A stretch of 64,000 nt of DNA, taken from positions 930,001 to 994,000 of the forward strand of contig JAKLMB010000005.1 of NCBI GenBank assembly GCA_022813625.1, written 5' to 3'. The DNA is from Aaosphaeria pasadenensis (taxonomy: Eukaryota; Ascomycota; Dothideomycetes; Pleosporales). Positions 22,680-33,859 of the stretch are shown one piece after another. The notes under the pieces were generated by a model. The model searched no databases. It had not been told where the DNA came from and saw only the letters and a list, made by a program, of their open reading frames with translations. The position numbers and the translations under genes were made by a program. The stretch's first letter is position 1. Each line of letters begins with the position of its first letter.

Positions 22680-23386
22680 TTTGATCAATTGAGAGGGCCG
22701 TCTTGTTCCAGCAAGACGGTTTGATGAGGATTGTGATTGAGGATTGTCTCTAGAGGATATATCCACAGGAAGACAAGGTAATATTTAGAAGAAAGGAAAG
22801 TGATGTTCAATGAAAGACACGATGATAGGGTTTGAAGATCTATTGTTTGGAGGGGTTGCTCTCTATATATTCACGGATTCCATAGATGTTGCAAAGGGTA
22901 TTGTACCATGGATGTAAACGGAATTTTCGCGCCTGGTTAAAAATTGTGAATGGTTCCTCGAGCCATCAGAACAGTTTCGTGACCAACCCAAAAACCTAGT
23001 ATTTTGATATGTAATACAGCGCAGCAATTCCGTCTGCACCTTGTTGCATAGCTTAGCTATTTTTCCTCTTTCTCTCTAACCCCTTGGGTTTAAGATTATC
23101 GTCCGACATTGCAGGCATCATGGGAATACGGACTTGGCACACAAATTAGGGTGTGATGATACCATCCAGTTTCGTCGGATTCTGGTTCGGTATGCACCCC
23201 GAACTTGGCTCCGCTGAGGCCGCAATTTAGATTGGTTCGATCTAGTGGAAATCTTCAAAAGACGAGCTTTTTGGCTCCTCACGGCTGAAACAATCATTTC
23301 TCGCAATCAAGCAATCGATCGATACACATCAAAAGCAATCAAAATTCTGAATAGTTTCTCGGTCCAATACTCACTCTTTGTTCAAG
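22680..23386. promoter_or_regulatory. Divergent promoter region of isocyanide synthase and MFS transporter
   Basis: About 700 bases shared by two divergent genes, arguing for joint control. The minus-strand TATATA-like element is at about 22862. An inverted repeat in the synthase leader is listed separately. No gene recognised between. Confidence 0.55.
22698..22719. promoter_or_regulatory. Inverted repeat CCGTCTTG-n6-CAAGACGG in synthase leader
   Basis: Perfect 8-base arms (22698-22705 and 22712-22719) with spacer TTCCAG, 19-40 bases upstream of the synthase ATG. The outer CCG...CGG triplets resemble a Zn2Cys6 binding layout; in RNA it could form a short hairpin just before the start codon. 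Either role is inference. Confidence 0.4.
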
Positions 23387-24668
23387 ATGCCGTGGGGAGA
23401 ATGGATACAAGTTTCTGTAGGCTTTTCGCTGATGCTCAATACATGGTAGGTGAATTGATCCCCACTCTCATCTGGAATGACACTGACGACATTCTAGGGG
23501 TTTGGTGAACGCCTTTGGTGTCTTCCAGGAATACTACTCCGCTTTTAGCCCGCCACTTTCATCGCCCTCTTCAATCTCATGGATCGGATCTCTGCAACTG
23601 TTCTGCCTCCTAGGTTTCGGTTCCGCGACTGGAAGCTTTGTCGATAGAGGATTCGCCAGGCGTATGGCATTCGTCGGCTGCAGCTGTATCACGCTCGCAA
23701 TCGTATTGACCTCATTGAGTGGCGAATTCACGGCACAGAAGCGGCCTGTGTTCTACCAAGTGATCCTCTCGCAAGGTGTCCTGTCTGGAATTGGAATGAG
23801 CCTATTGCTCGTCCCCTCAACCGCCATTGTACCCACGTACTTTTCGAAAAACCGCGCATTGGCTGTCGGCATTGCCAATTCTGGAGCTTCTATCGGAGGT
23901 ATCATCTATCCTATCCTCGTACGCCGGCTTCTTGTCACTATGGGGTTCAATTGGGCCATGAGGGTCACTGCCCTTGTAGTCCTTGTGACGGCCAATGCCG
24001 CTACCTTCCTGTTGCGACAGCGCCGTGAACTGACTCGAAACCCAGCCAAGAGGACTCTTTACGAATTCAGGTGTCTACTCGAACCTCAATATATCCTGTT
24101 TTTGTTGGGTGTGGCACTGTCCTTCGCCGGACTTTTTATTCCATATTTTTACATCACCACATGGGTCCGGGATACCGGGGTATCTTTGAATGGAATGCAA
24201 CCTTACTACCTCATAAGTATTCTCAATGCAGGGGGCCTGGTGGGTCGCATAGCCCCCAGTATCGTGGCTGATAGACTGAAATCGGGCCCAGCCCTGGTAC
24301 AGTCTGTGGCTGCCATCGGGTGCGGTGCATTGGCCGGAGGTTGGACCTATGTGGACTCTTCTTTTCCAGGATTGATTGTTTGGGCCCTTGCGTACGGCTT
24401 TCTTAGTGGAAGCGTCATCAGCCTTATACCCGCTACGGCAGCGATGCTCACACCAGATATGTCGAGGCTTGGTGGAAGAATTGGCATCGTGTTTGCCGCC
24501 AATGCCCTGGGAAGCTTGATTGGAAATCCTGTTGCCGGTGTTATCATGAAGAGTACTGAGGGAGGATGGAGAGGGTTGACTCTGTATTGCGCGACTCTTG
24601 AATTAACAGGAGGAAGTTTGCTATTGGCATGTTGGGGGTTGCGACGCTGCACGGAGAACAAGGGTTGA
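23387..24668 (+). CDS. MFS transporter, monocarboxylate-porter-like
   Basis: Twelve-helix major facilitator of the fungal monocarboxylate-porter (MCH-like) family, often found as the exporter or precursor transporter in metabolite clusters. Exons 23387-23445 and 23498-24668 with a 52-base intron give 409 residues. The first exon supplies MPWGEWIQVSVGFSLML and the junction gives NTWGLVNAFGVFQEYY, the family's characteristic first helix. FVDRGFARR is the loop between helices 2 and 3, and GMSLLLVPSTAIVPTYFSKN and GIANSGASIGGIIYPIL are also typical. The N-terminal tail is short; an additional upstream exon cannot be excluded. It is divergent from the isocyanide synthase, which suggests transport of its product. 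Confidence 0.87.
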
Positions 24669-26063
24669 AAAAAAGGATTGACTGGGCCTCGGTAATGGCC
24701 GAACATACATTCATTACTGGTTTTGGGTGGACTCTCCATATTGTCCGGCACACAGCACTCATGAGTTTACTCCGAACCTTCCTGACACGGCCATAGTATT
24801 GTATTGCTTATCTCTTGCTTATCCATTCTGTTCGAAGCAGCACCATAGAAGTATATGATGTCTATCTGATTCTGGGGGATTGACTCTACCTGTGCTGTTT
24901 CATGCAATCTAGATCGTGGATCATCGTACTCGTAATACAGCCTGTTGCCTGTTGCGGACGATTTAGTGCCTAAATCTGCATACAATTCATTTTCCGAGCC
25001 AGTTAATTATCAGATTTGTGGTGGCCTGACTTGCGTCCAGATCAGAAAAGAGTGTCAGGAATCAGGAACCGCCGTCTCCCGCACCCGCACTCTTATTTAT
25101 CCGCTAGTCCTGCAAAGGCAAGTAAAGTCTCCGTTGCCAGCCAATGAGACGCATTCGCAATGATCCTTGGATCTCCAGAAAGGTCGGAAAATGTTTGGGA
25201 AGATCCACATCAATCTAGTAATCTTTGATCGAGTTTGCTCGTTTCCAGATATCAGTAGAAATGAGTTCCAAGATTCATTGAACCTATAGTCATGTAGTTG
25301 AACTAAACATTGGGTTGCGTAATGTGTACCATTTCTCTCTGATGTTCCACAATTTTTGATGTGCAGGCGATCGGATTCTGGTGTACGATCTTGAAGCGGG
25401 TAAATCCCCGTAGTATCACAACAAGTCGTCATATCATGCAACTTTGATCTACATCTCACACTTATAACCGCTAACGATTTCTCACTCGAACTCCCTGGAT
25501 AGGACATACAACAGCATTGGCGCTGCAAAGTGATGTACATATTGGAGGCATGCCATAATTTTAGTCGGACTAGATCGGGCACTAAGTGAAAAAGGAACTC
25601 TCGCCGAGCCTCCTTTGCATTTACGAGTATAGGGGTGCCCTGTAGTCCATGCTGGGAGGCAGTCTCGGACATCCGATAGTGACCAAATTTGTGTTTCGAA
25701 AGCTCTCGGAAATTTTTTCAAATGTCTTTCGACTATAGTGGGCCAGGTGTAAACTCATGTTTACAAAGCTTTCGGAATATTTCTCCAGAGTCTTTCGACT
25801 ATAGTGGGCCGGATGCAAATAATGACACTTAGAAATCAGGGTTGACTTCAGCATGGGCCAGTGCAATGCGGAATGCCTCCGTACGGAGTTTCATGGCTGC
25901 ATGGCGTTCTTGATGACTTTGTGGCAGATGAAAGATGGCTAATAGCCAGATATTCTTAAGAAGCATGCATCTCTTCTACTCAGTTGTCCATTTCCGTTTC
26001 CTTCTTGAAGACATATATACTCAATAACACCACATCACACATAATTACTCCAGAGCTTCCACA
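24669..26063. other. Intergenic, contains a 66-bp tandem repeat
   Basis: About 1.4 kb without a recognisable gene. It holds the direct repeat at 25698-25819 and a perfect 12-base palindrome CTCCGTACGGAG at 25877-25888. The last 100 bases are the flavin monooxygenase leader. Confidence 0.5.
25698..25819. repeat. Imperfect tandem direct repeat, 66-bp period, two copies
   Basis: Copy 1 is at 25698-25753 and copy 2 at 25764-25819, offset by 66 bases. They share AAGCT-TCGGAA at the start and an exact GTCTTTCGACTATAGTGGGCC core (25724 and 25790). The sequence between these blocks has diverged. It lies about 250 bases before the flavin monooxygenase start, so it could hold duplicated regulator sites. 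Confidence 0.7.
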
Positions 26064-28005
26064 ATGCCTGGCAAAACGAGTCAATGGAATAGCAATGAAA
26101 TTGTTGGTGATGAGAAGCTGGTGGATGTCGTAGACTTGGCCATTGTTGGAGGTAAATTGCCACTCGCGAAGCAACACACTGCCTGGCAACTCATAACTCT
26201 CACCTATGAGACTTTCTAACACCATTATTAGCTGGTCCAACGGGTTTGCTTTCTGCCATACTCGCTCGACAACTTGGGCTCACAGTATGCATTCTTGACG
26301 CTAAGGAAGGCACAATACAGCATGGAGGCGCAGATGCTCTTAACCCACGTACTCAGCAGTATCTCGAAATTGCGGGCAATTTCGAGAAGGGTGAACATGA
26401 GCACGAGAGTATATTGGACGATCTTCTCAAGAAAGGCATCAAATGCAACAGTACGATTTTTTCTTTCTTTTCTATGGTCTTGGTCAACAAGTACATATGA
26501 AGCTGACTTCGCCTTTAGCAAGTTCAACATTCGCGAACGGTCAAGTTGCATCACGTCAAAGTGAATGGTGGAATTGTCTAACACACACATTTTACAGCAG
26601 CCTTGTAATGATAGGGCAGCCATACATCGAGCGGCTATTCTTATCTCGTCTCGATACTCCTGTTCACTTTTCAGAGCCGGCTCTGTCTATATCTAATAAA
26701 TCCTCATCCGCAGGTGTTACGATCAATACACACAAGCGAACAGTGAACGCAAAGTACTGCATCGCAGCGGATGGTGCCCGGAGCTTGATAAGAAATGAGC
26801 TTGGCATCGAATGGGAAGGAACGAAGCCGAACATGGTATGGACAGTGATAGATTGTTGGATCGAGACGACATACCCCATCGCAAAAGAGATCGTGTCGCT
26901 TGAACTTGATGGGCAATGCCGCATGGCTTGGATACCACGGTAGGCTTGCAACAGGGCCACGATGGATACCCTTCATCAATTTGACTGACTTTGCCATAGT
27001 GAACGTGGTATGCAGCGATTTTACCTTCTTATGGACGGCGATACGGATCAAGATAATGTGCTGGCAATGATTCGGAAACACATGGCTCCGCACCCCGTTG
27101 ACATAACCCACGTGGAGTGGCTTAGTAAATTCGAAAGTATGTCATGTTCATTTGACATTACTCACAAATGCTCGTTAATCTAATACCATACCAGTCAAAG
27201 AACGAGTTGCAAGTTCGTTCGTTCATCCTTCACCGCAAGGTCCCTTTATTCTAGCGGGCGACTCTGGGCATGTGTAAGGCACTCATTTTCCAAGTAATAC
27301 GGTTTTTAGACACTGACCGGCTTGTTTTTCGGGTATAGACATTCCGTAAATGGTGGTCAGGGCTTGAATACCGGCCTTGCCGACGCATTCAACTTGATAT
27401 GGCGCCTATCCCTACTTGTTAAAAATCCCGACTTGCCAAATGCCTCCAAAGATGCGCTACTCGGCAGCTACGAGCTGGAACGAAGGGCGACCGCAAAAGA
27501 GGTTGTCGACGTTGCCGCTCAACTTGTTCGATCGACAGTAACTGAGGCAAGAACTTATGTCGATCTCATTCACAAGAACTCCGGGTTCATTACGGGAATG
27601 GGTGTGAAGTACATTGGACTAGATTCGCCATTGGTCATACAGTCAAAAAGAAGTATTTTTGAAGCTGGATACCGTTGCCCCGACTTATGGCTCCAGACAC
27701 CAGGAGTATATGGGGCGTCCAGGTTGTACGAAAAGATCGTTTATGGGCGATTCACCTTGCTTATCATTGGAGACTCGCCAGCGTCGAAAAACATCACGAG
27801 TGGAAATATCTTGACAACATTTCAATTGAGGCCACTGAGCAGGAAGAAGGAAGATAACGATGAGGAGTTCTTTGGGTGTGCATTGGTCAAGGAAGGCGAG
27901 TCATACGCTGTCTTAGTACGACCAGATACATACATAGCCCGAGTTGGAGAAGTGGAAGAGCTCACGGCATACATGGATGGTCTTCTGCCAGGCGTCAGAG
28001 AATAA
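26064..28005 (+). CDS. FAD-dependent monooxygenase, phenol 2-hydroxylase type
   Basis: Flavin hydroxylase of the aromatic hydroxylase class, expected to use NAD(P)H and O2. Exons are 26064-26151, 26232-26450, 26519-26939, 27000-27136, 27195-27273 and 27339-28005; all phases agree and give 536 residues. The FAD GxGxxG fold is IVGAGPTGLLSAILARQLGL at residues 26-45. The inner motif is YCIAADGARS. The second FAD motif is LAGDSGHVHSVNGGQGLNTG (GD), present only after splicing. A C-terminal thioredoxin-like domain as in phenol hydroxylase follows YRCPDLWLQTPG. The substrate-binding middle is shorter than in phenol hydroxylases (about 600-660 residues). It is next to the isocyanide synthase and transporter, so tailoring of their product is plausible. 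Confidence 0.87.
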
Positions 28006-28867
28006 ACGCTGGGAACAACCAGATGCTGAAAGGTTGAATGCTAGTGCGTATGATATTGTAGTATACAAGCAAATCTAGTGTTAGGCGTAAATCTTCGTCC
28101 GAGCGCATATACATATTCGATCTTTTTGAATCACCGTGAGAAGTTTAAGGCTCGGAAGGTTTCAGCGTTCTACTACAAATACCTTGATGTATACGAGTTT
28201 CTCAAAGAGAACGTAAAATTCAAGGTAGCAGAACAGTAACCTTGAATGACGTCTAGACCTGGGCTGTGAAGGTTTCTTGGAGTAAAGCAAGAATGTAGCC
28301 AATGTGTTGTGTACCTAGTGGTCAGGCATTTCAGATCTCGCGACTTAAGGCCGCTAGTAGCCGTGACTGGATCCAGTGCGCGTGCTATCCATCAAAGTAA
28401 TATGGAACTGCATTCATGACAATGTTATTGACCAACAAACAAAGGCTAGGTACAAACTTTTGATGTATGTACGGAGTATATTGCATTCATTATGTGCTGG
28501 CTGATGTCATCTGATTGCCGAGTCCCCGATGTTGTGAGTGGTCACATTGAGAGCAACCTGCCGACGCCGCGCGCTCGGTTTGTCGGCAGTGCTGCTCATT
28601 CGTGACAACCGTCTCGTTGTGTACAAAAATTACGGAATGTAAGCGAAGTCGGATGCTGCATTCTAGGTGAGTCACTACTTACAAGTGAGGAGTCGTCATA
28701 TCCTTGAGAGCTTGCAATATAAGACATATGCCTCATCTCTCTTCCGGTGCTAATACCAGAATCTACACTTCCTAGTACGCCCCGCAACAAGCACGCTTTC
28801 TTGCCTGGCCAGTCATTCCGTCGTCTCCGAAATCCCTCTAGCAAGACAGTCTCGCGTCTCCTGCAGT
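28006..28867. other. Intergenic
   Basis: 3' region of the monooxygenase and leader of the next gene. A GTACGGAGTA motif at 28469-28478 recurs elsewhere in intergenic parts of this window. No gene recognised. Confidence 0.5.
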
Positions 28868-29668
28868 ATGTCATCTCCACAAAACGAGTTCGCAAAGACT
28901 CTCAAAGCACTCCATCAGCCTGGAAACCCGGTGGTTCTCACAAATGTTTGGGACGCAATCAGCGCTCGCACCGTAGCCTCCATCCCGGAAACCAAAGCCA
29001 TCGCAACAGCGTCCTACGCCGTTGCCGCAGCCGCCGGCCTCCAAGATGAAGACCTCACACTTGAAGTCGAAATAGCTGCTGTACGGGCTATTGCGCCTGT
29101 TGCAAGAGAGTTCAATAAGCCGCTCACCGTGGATTTCCAGGACGGGTTTGGCGAACGCTTGGAGGAAGGACTAGGAGCTATTATCAAGGCCGGAGCGGTC
29201 GGAATTAACCTGGAAGACTATGGAAGAGAATTATCTGATGGCAAGGGTGGCCTTTATGATGTTTCTGTTGCTCAAGATCGCATCCGGCGTGCCCTTAAGA
29301 TTGCGGCGGAGGAGGGTGTGCCAGACTTTGTTATCAATGCGAGGACGGATGCGCTCCTTGAAGGTCGTCCCCTTTCTGAAGCCATTGAACGCGGAAAGGC
29401 TTTCCTTGATGCTGGAGCGCACAATGTCTTCATCTGGGGGGGCAGGACGCGAGGTGGGTGGTCCAGGCAGGAAGTTGAAGAAGCGAGCAAAGCATTGGGT
29501 GGGAGGTTGAATGTTAGTCTGCGTAGAGTTGTCTCTGGGGGATTGACCGTTCAGGAATTGTCGGATATTGGGGTCGCTAGGATCAGTGTTGGTCCACAAT
29601 TGATGCAAAGGACGCAAGCAGCGGTCGCGGAGGAGATCGCTAGCATCCTGAAGTCAGATAAAGTGTAA
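28868..29668 (+). CDS. Isocitrate lyase/PEP mutase superfamily protein
   Basis: Single-exon gene for 266 residues forming an alpha/beta barrel of the PEP mutase/isocitrate lyase superfamily, which makes or breaks C-C or P-C bonds next to a carboxylate using Mg2+. Visible family features are VLTNVWDAISARTVA near the N-terminus, the metal loop VDFQDGFG, the NLEDYG motif and INARTDALL. The CGH-type active loop of isocitrate lyases is absent, and the loop after NLED is short (GRELSDGKGG). So this belongs to the broad fungal PEP-mutase-like group rather than to true isocitrate lyase. The reaction is unknown. It lies between the flavin monooxygenase and the UbiA gene and may be part of the same locus. 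Confidence 0.85.
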   Translation: MSSPQNEFAKTLKALHQPGNPVVLTNVWDAISARTVASIPETKAIATASYAVAAAAGLQDEDLTLEVEIAAVRAIAPVAREFNKPLTVDFQDGFGERLEEGLGAIIKAGAVGINLEDYGRELSDGKGGLYDVSVAQDRIRRALKIAAEEGVPDFVINARTDALLEGRPLSEAIERGKAFLDAGAHNVFIWGGRTRGGWSRQEVEEASKALGGRLNVSLRRVVSGGLTVQELSDIGVARISVGPQLMQRTQAAVAEEIASILKSDKV

Positions 29669-29789
29669 TGCTCGACGGGTCAAGAGATGCGATGTTTTCA
29701 ATTGTTACCAAATGCTTTCCAATGATCCCTTCTAATCTATATCTATCAAGCTAATTAGCCAGTCTATCGTGATGTGAGAATAATCAAAT

Positions 29790-30878
29790 TTACATGACAC
29801 CCTCGATCTGTATCTCGGGTAACGTCGAATTGGCCGCGGCCCCAAATGCACTCCATCCAGCTTGTACATATGCTTTCCTTCCCCCAACGACCAGTGCTAC
29901 ACTGGATAATGCGACTAAATTCAATGATTCCGCGCAGTTTCCAGTAGGACACACCTTCGCCAGAAGAGTCAGAAATATACTCGCAAGAACCTGAGGGTTC
30001 TGGAGCAAAGGCAATGCAAACAACATCACTGTCCACATAGCCCAAAGCTTCCAAGTCAGTTTGTCGCTCTTTAGATCTCTTAGCATCCAAGTTCTTCCTG
30101 CAACCAAACCTCCCAGACCCACGGTCGCAGTATAAGAGCCAATACCAAGTCCAAAGAAGGCCGGGCATACGATCGAACAGATGATTATCGGTACCGCAAC
30201 GCTCAATCTGACAAGCTCATCTCCAAGCACAATCGGCGCGGATCGACGCCCTCGAGACCTATCGCCCTCTGCGTCTTTGATGTCACAGATATGTTGAGTC
30301 ACAAACATTACCATTGTGACTAGTGCAATCCATTGCAGCCCTTTCGTCGTGATGGCATGTTCGGGTCCTGTCATGACGCGTAGTGCCGCGGAAGAGAATA
30401 GTCCATAGCCCACGGCGATCAAGAAGTTTCGAAGAATCCAATCTTCATCGCAACCTTGCAGGTCGTTGTACATCCATGTTGCTGTGAATAGAAGAAGTGC
30501 CTCTTGCCAACAGCCCATGGACCAGCTCAGAGCTAAGACAACCGGTATTCCGACAAGAAGAAGACGGCGAGTTGCGTCGATGGAGATTCGCCCACTAGGA
30601 AGCGGCCGGTGTGGTTTATTGATCTTGTCTTCCTCAACAGCGGCCGGCGATCGTTGATTGGAAATGTCGAAGATCAGCAAGTTGGCCCAGACTATCATAA
30701 GCGCAGCGGGAAGCTTGCTTAAGACTTCAAGAGTGGACGGATTGGGGTTCGTGGTTAGAATTGGACCTGAGAGGGCACCAAAAGTTGCAAACAGCGTCGT
30801 TGGTATAGCGAAAGTGTGAAAATCATTGGCGGTGAAGAGATACAACGTATGCATGAAAGCTCGAAGTTGACAAAGCAT
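29790..30878 (-). CDS. UbiA-superfamily membrane prenyltransferase or terpene cyclase
   Basis: Intronless, 362 residues, about eight hydrophobic helices. UbiA enzymes transfer prenyl groups or, in one fungal branch (the fumagillin Fma-TC type), cyclise farnesyl diphosphate. The first Asp-rich region reads NLLIFDISNQ (Asn 66, Asp 71) followed after an insertion by EEDKINKPHRPLPSGR; this departs from the usual NDxxDxxxD spacing. The second motif is DIKDAEGDRSRG (Asp 199, 202, 206). The NKPxRPxPSGR run is shared by the superfamily. The atypical first motif makes a terpene-cyclase-like or uncommon prenyltransferase role possible but unproven. Convergent with the PEP-mutase-like gene, about 120 bases apart. 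Confidence 0.85.
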   Translation of the reverse strand: MLCQLRAFMHTLYLFTANDFHTFAIPTTLFATFGALSGPILTTNPNPSTLEVLSKLPAALMIVWANLLIFDISNQRSPAAVEEDKINKPHRPLPSGRISIDATRRLLLVGIPVVLALSWSMGCWQEALLLFTATWMYNDLQGCDEDWILRNFLIAVGYGLFSSAALRVMTGPEHAITTKGLQWIALVTMVMFVTQHICDIKDAEGDRSRGRRSAPIVLGDELVRLSVAVPIIICSIVCPAFFGLGIGSYTATVGLGGLVAGRTWMLRDLKSDKLTWKLWAMWTVMLFALPLLQNPQVLASIFLTLLAKVCPTGNCAESLNLVALSSVALVVGGRKAYVQAGWSAFGAAANSTLPEIQIEGVM

Positions 30879-32390
30879 GTTGAACTGAAGAGGACATGAG
30901 TTGAGGGGCTTGCATGGTGTTTTTTCGCAAGGGACCTACTGTGAACTGAGACCACGTCTGGCTACCGCATTGTGTTGGAACAGACATTGCGTCTTTGTCG
31001 GAACGATATGTGACTTTTGCAGCGGAAACCTTGAACCCAGATGGCTTTATAAGGATGTTCTGATTAGAAGTTTCTCATCTTCAGAGGTGCCATGCCTCCT
31101 TTTATGTTTGTACAAAAACGCATCAAATTGGGCGTTCAGCTTAGCTAAACCGGGCAAAAGCCAATGCATTTCCATAGTGTTGATGCACGCCAACCATGTA
31201 AGCTGAGGCAAATTCTACGAAGTACATAGTCTCTTTTGGTGTTGTTCTTGCAACATAGTGGATTAAAATCGGGGTGTTCGAATCTCGAACATGATGCTAC
31301 AGAGCGTGACGGTGTAGCCCAACACACTAGGATGCGCCACCATCGTTGGCACCTCGTGTTAATGCCTGCTAACAAACGGAGCATGGCACCTGGGAGCTGA
31401 GAGTCCCCAATAGGTACGAGCTAAACAATGCGCTTACCGAGTGCGATACCAATCATCAGAAACGTTGGCATGTCGCACCACATGGGGCAACTTGTAGGCT
31501 ATTTCGAGCATACATTAACGGCATCTGTGGCTGGCGAAGAATATTCAGCGGCTTCAGCCTCAGGCATTTCCAGGAGGCTCGCATACAGTTCCTTGATCTC
31601 GATCCCATCGTGACTATGGTCGGTGAAGAGCGTTAGACTAATAATAACATGGATGACTAACAGCAGGCTGTGCGGCAGTTGCTGTATTCTGCATCTATTC
31701 ATTAGTTGCTTGTCACTTGAATATGCATGTATTATGTGGTGCAAATTATCAAACACACCAAGCGAAGCCTTAACAAAAATTGGATAGTTTGATGCTGTTG
31801 ACCAAGTTGAAATTTCGTTCACATGATTGGTAGTCGTATCACGGCGATGATCTCTTGTATGATCATTGGGCGTTGAAGGCTGCATGTGCTTCTAAATAGT
31901 ACGTACGTACATACATGCTTTACTCCGTACATGTACGTACGCGCAAGTCCAAGTACAGTGCATTCGGAGACCGCGACCTGCAATGCAGTGCAGTATGCAT
32001 GCAGGCACGCTTTTGGGCCAATGACATCTATCCCACCCAATTCCTTCTTTGCGGAACAACGCCTTGCCTTACTCGATACATGCGGCAACACTCGTGGATA
32101 AAATTCTTAATCATCTATGCTGGCGCACATAGTGGTTCTTGTCCAGCATGAAATGGGTTAGAAGCTGTGTTGGAACCCTAGAACATACAGAGAAGAAAGC
32201 ATTATCAAACCTGTCTATCTAACTCAAATCCGTTATTTGAATGAAGATCAAACAGGATTCGGCGAATCCTAAATAACTGCAGCGCATCCATTTTATTATC
32301 AATGGCGACAACACGCGAGGCTCTCAGGGTAGGATCCTGGCGGAATCTCGCTACCGGAGAACCGTGTTGTGTGCCGCGTTCGTGATTCCT

Positions 32391-32774
32391 TCAGAGATAA
32401 GGCACGTACCCATCCACAGTTATCCTCACGACTATCATCTCCATACATTCGCGTGATAATCCTAGCAATATCTTTGTGGAGAAGTTCGACACCCAATATA
32501 AGGCAAGAGCTTCATACCCGGCGGCTAGGTGACCAAGATTGATACATAAGACTTGCGTCTCTGACGGTATTGACTCCGGATTTGTAAGGTCATTGTGCAA
32601 GAACACGGACGCCAAAAATTTGCAGAAGGAAGCATCATGGCGCGCACCATCCCCAGATAATGAGTTTTGTGCAGTCGGTGGCGGGTGATCCCAAAGGATC
32701 AGGCGTTGCAGGTGGGCAAGGAGATAAAACAAGGAATAGAGTAATGTGAATATGATGCGATATTTGGGTACGAA
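32391..32774 (-). pseudogene. Open fragment of an unrecognised protein, no start codon
   Basis: A minus-strand frame of about 128 codons with strikingly protein-like content (LYSLFYLLAHLQRLILWDHP, SGDGARHDASFCKFLASVFL, GLSRECMEMIVVRITVDGYV) but no ATG at its start, stopping in both directions. I cannot name the family. It may be one exon of a gene whose other exons I could not find, or a relic; no plausible flanking exon was seen. Confidence 0.35.
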
Positions 32775-33859
32775 CTAGTGTCCATTGGCATTCGTATTAC
32801 ATACTATTCAGGCCAACAGTTTAGAAAGGTAGGGTTTGAAGGAATGCCACTATAAGAAGACAAGAGTTATAGGTCGAATTCGAGGAACGAAGAGCTAATT
32901 TGATTACCCGTGGGACTGTTTAAAGTTCGGGTTGAATGTTAAAAAGCATGTCGTGGTGCAACCTCAACTCATTGTTCTTTAGCCGTGTGACTGGAGGTTT
33001 TAAGAAAGAGTCCACCCTATATCATATCATTTTGGCATTCCTGATGCACCAGTCGACATGTCCTTGGAGGGATTTGGAGGTTTGACACTCCCTCAGTCGT
33101 GGCATTGGGTTTAGTAATGATTGCTACTCATGCACCTAAGCTGTGCACTGCTTGGCAACCATGCAAATCGTCGTTTTGAAAACCTGCTGGGGATCGAATC
33201 GAATCCTACAGCGAAGTGTTGGTTCCCCGGAGCCTCGTTATGTGTTGAACGACCCGGGGAGCGATTAGCCCGGCCACTAACGAACTAATGCTGTAAGTCG
33301 TCTGTCCATCGGAACCCACAATTCGAACAGGGAAGTAAATACAACATTTTCAACCTGGAAACAGGAAACCCCAGTATGCATGAAACCCGCAAAGGAGAAC
33401 ACTGTCAGTGGGGGGTGTTGGAGATCCATTTGGCGAAGGCTCGACTTCGCATAGATTTTCGGTGCTAGGAGTCAAAGTTCATTAGACTTATGCCTTCGGA
33501 TTTTGCATGTTCCCCCACTCCCGATCCCCTTCCGAATCATAGCATCTACTCTTTGGCTTCTATTAGATTAGAGACTTTATTTCGTAAAGTGCTGAATGGT
33601 TGAAATAGTCGTGGTCATATAGTGGTTGGTTGCTGACAGTGCAGTACTGACAGCCTTCATGAGCGCCGGTATAGATTAGCAATGACGATATTTACATCTG
33701 ACGCATCTATTAATGTGTCGAAGGAATAGTTTAAGAGGTTTCATCATCGAAAACGAAGTGTGTGGAGGTACGGTAGCAATACTCCTGCAGAGCTATACCG
33801 CAAGAAGATTCGAAGTAAACCGCAGTGCACGTTGTGGTGCACCAGGATGGATGAGGCTA

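Noticed and set aside
22680..22766. Extension of the isocyanide synthase frame to 22766
   Set aside because: That end is GTG, with a stop further upstream and no ATG; 22679 has a good context (AAAATG).
31886..31945. GTAC-rich run as a possible CRISPR or telomere-like repeat
   Set aside because: It is a short irregular run with no spacer structure or telomere unit.
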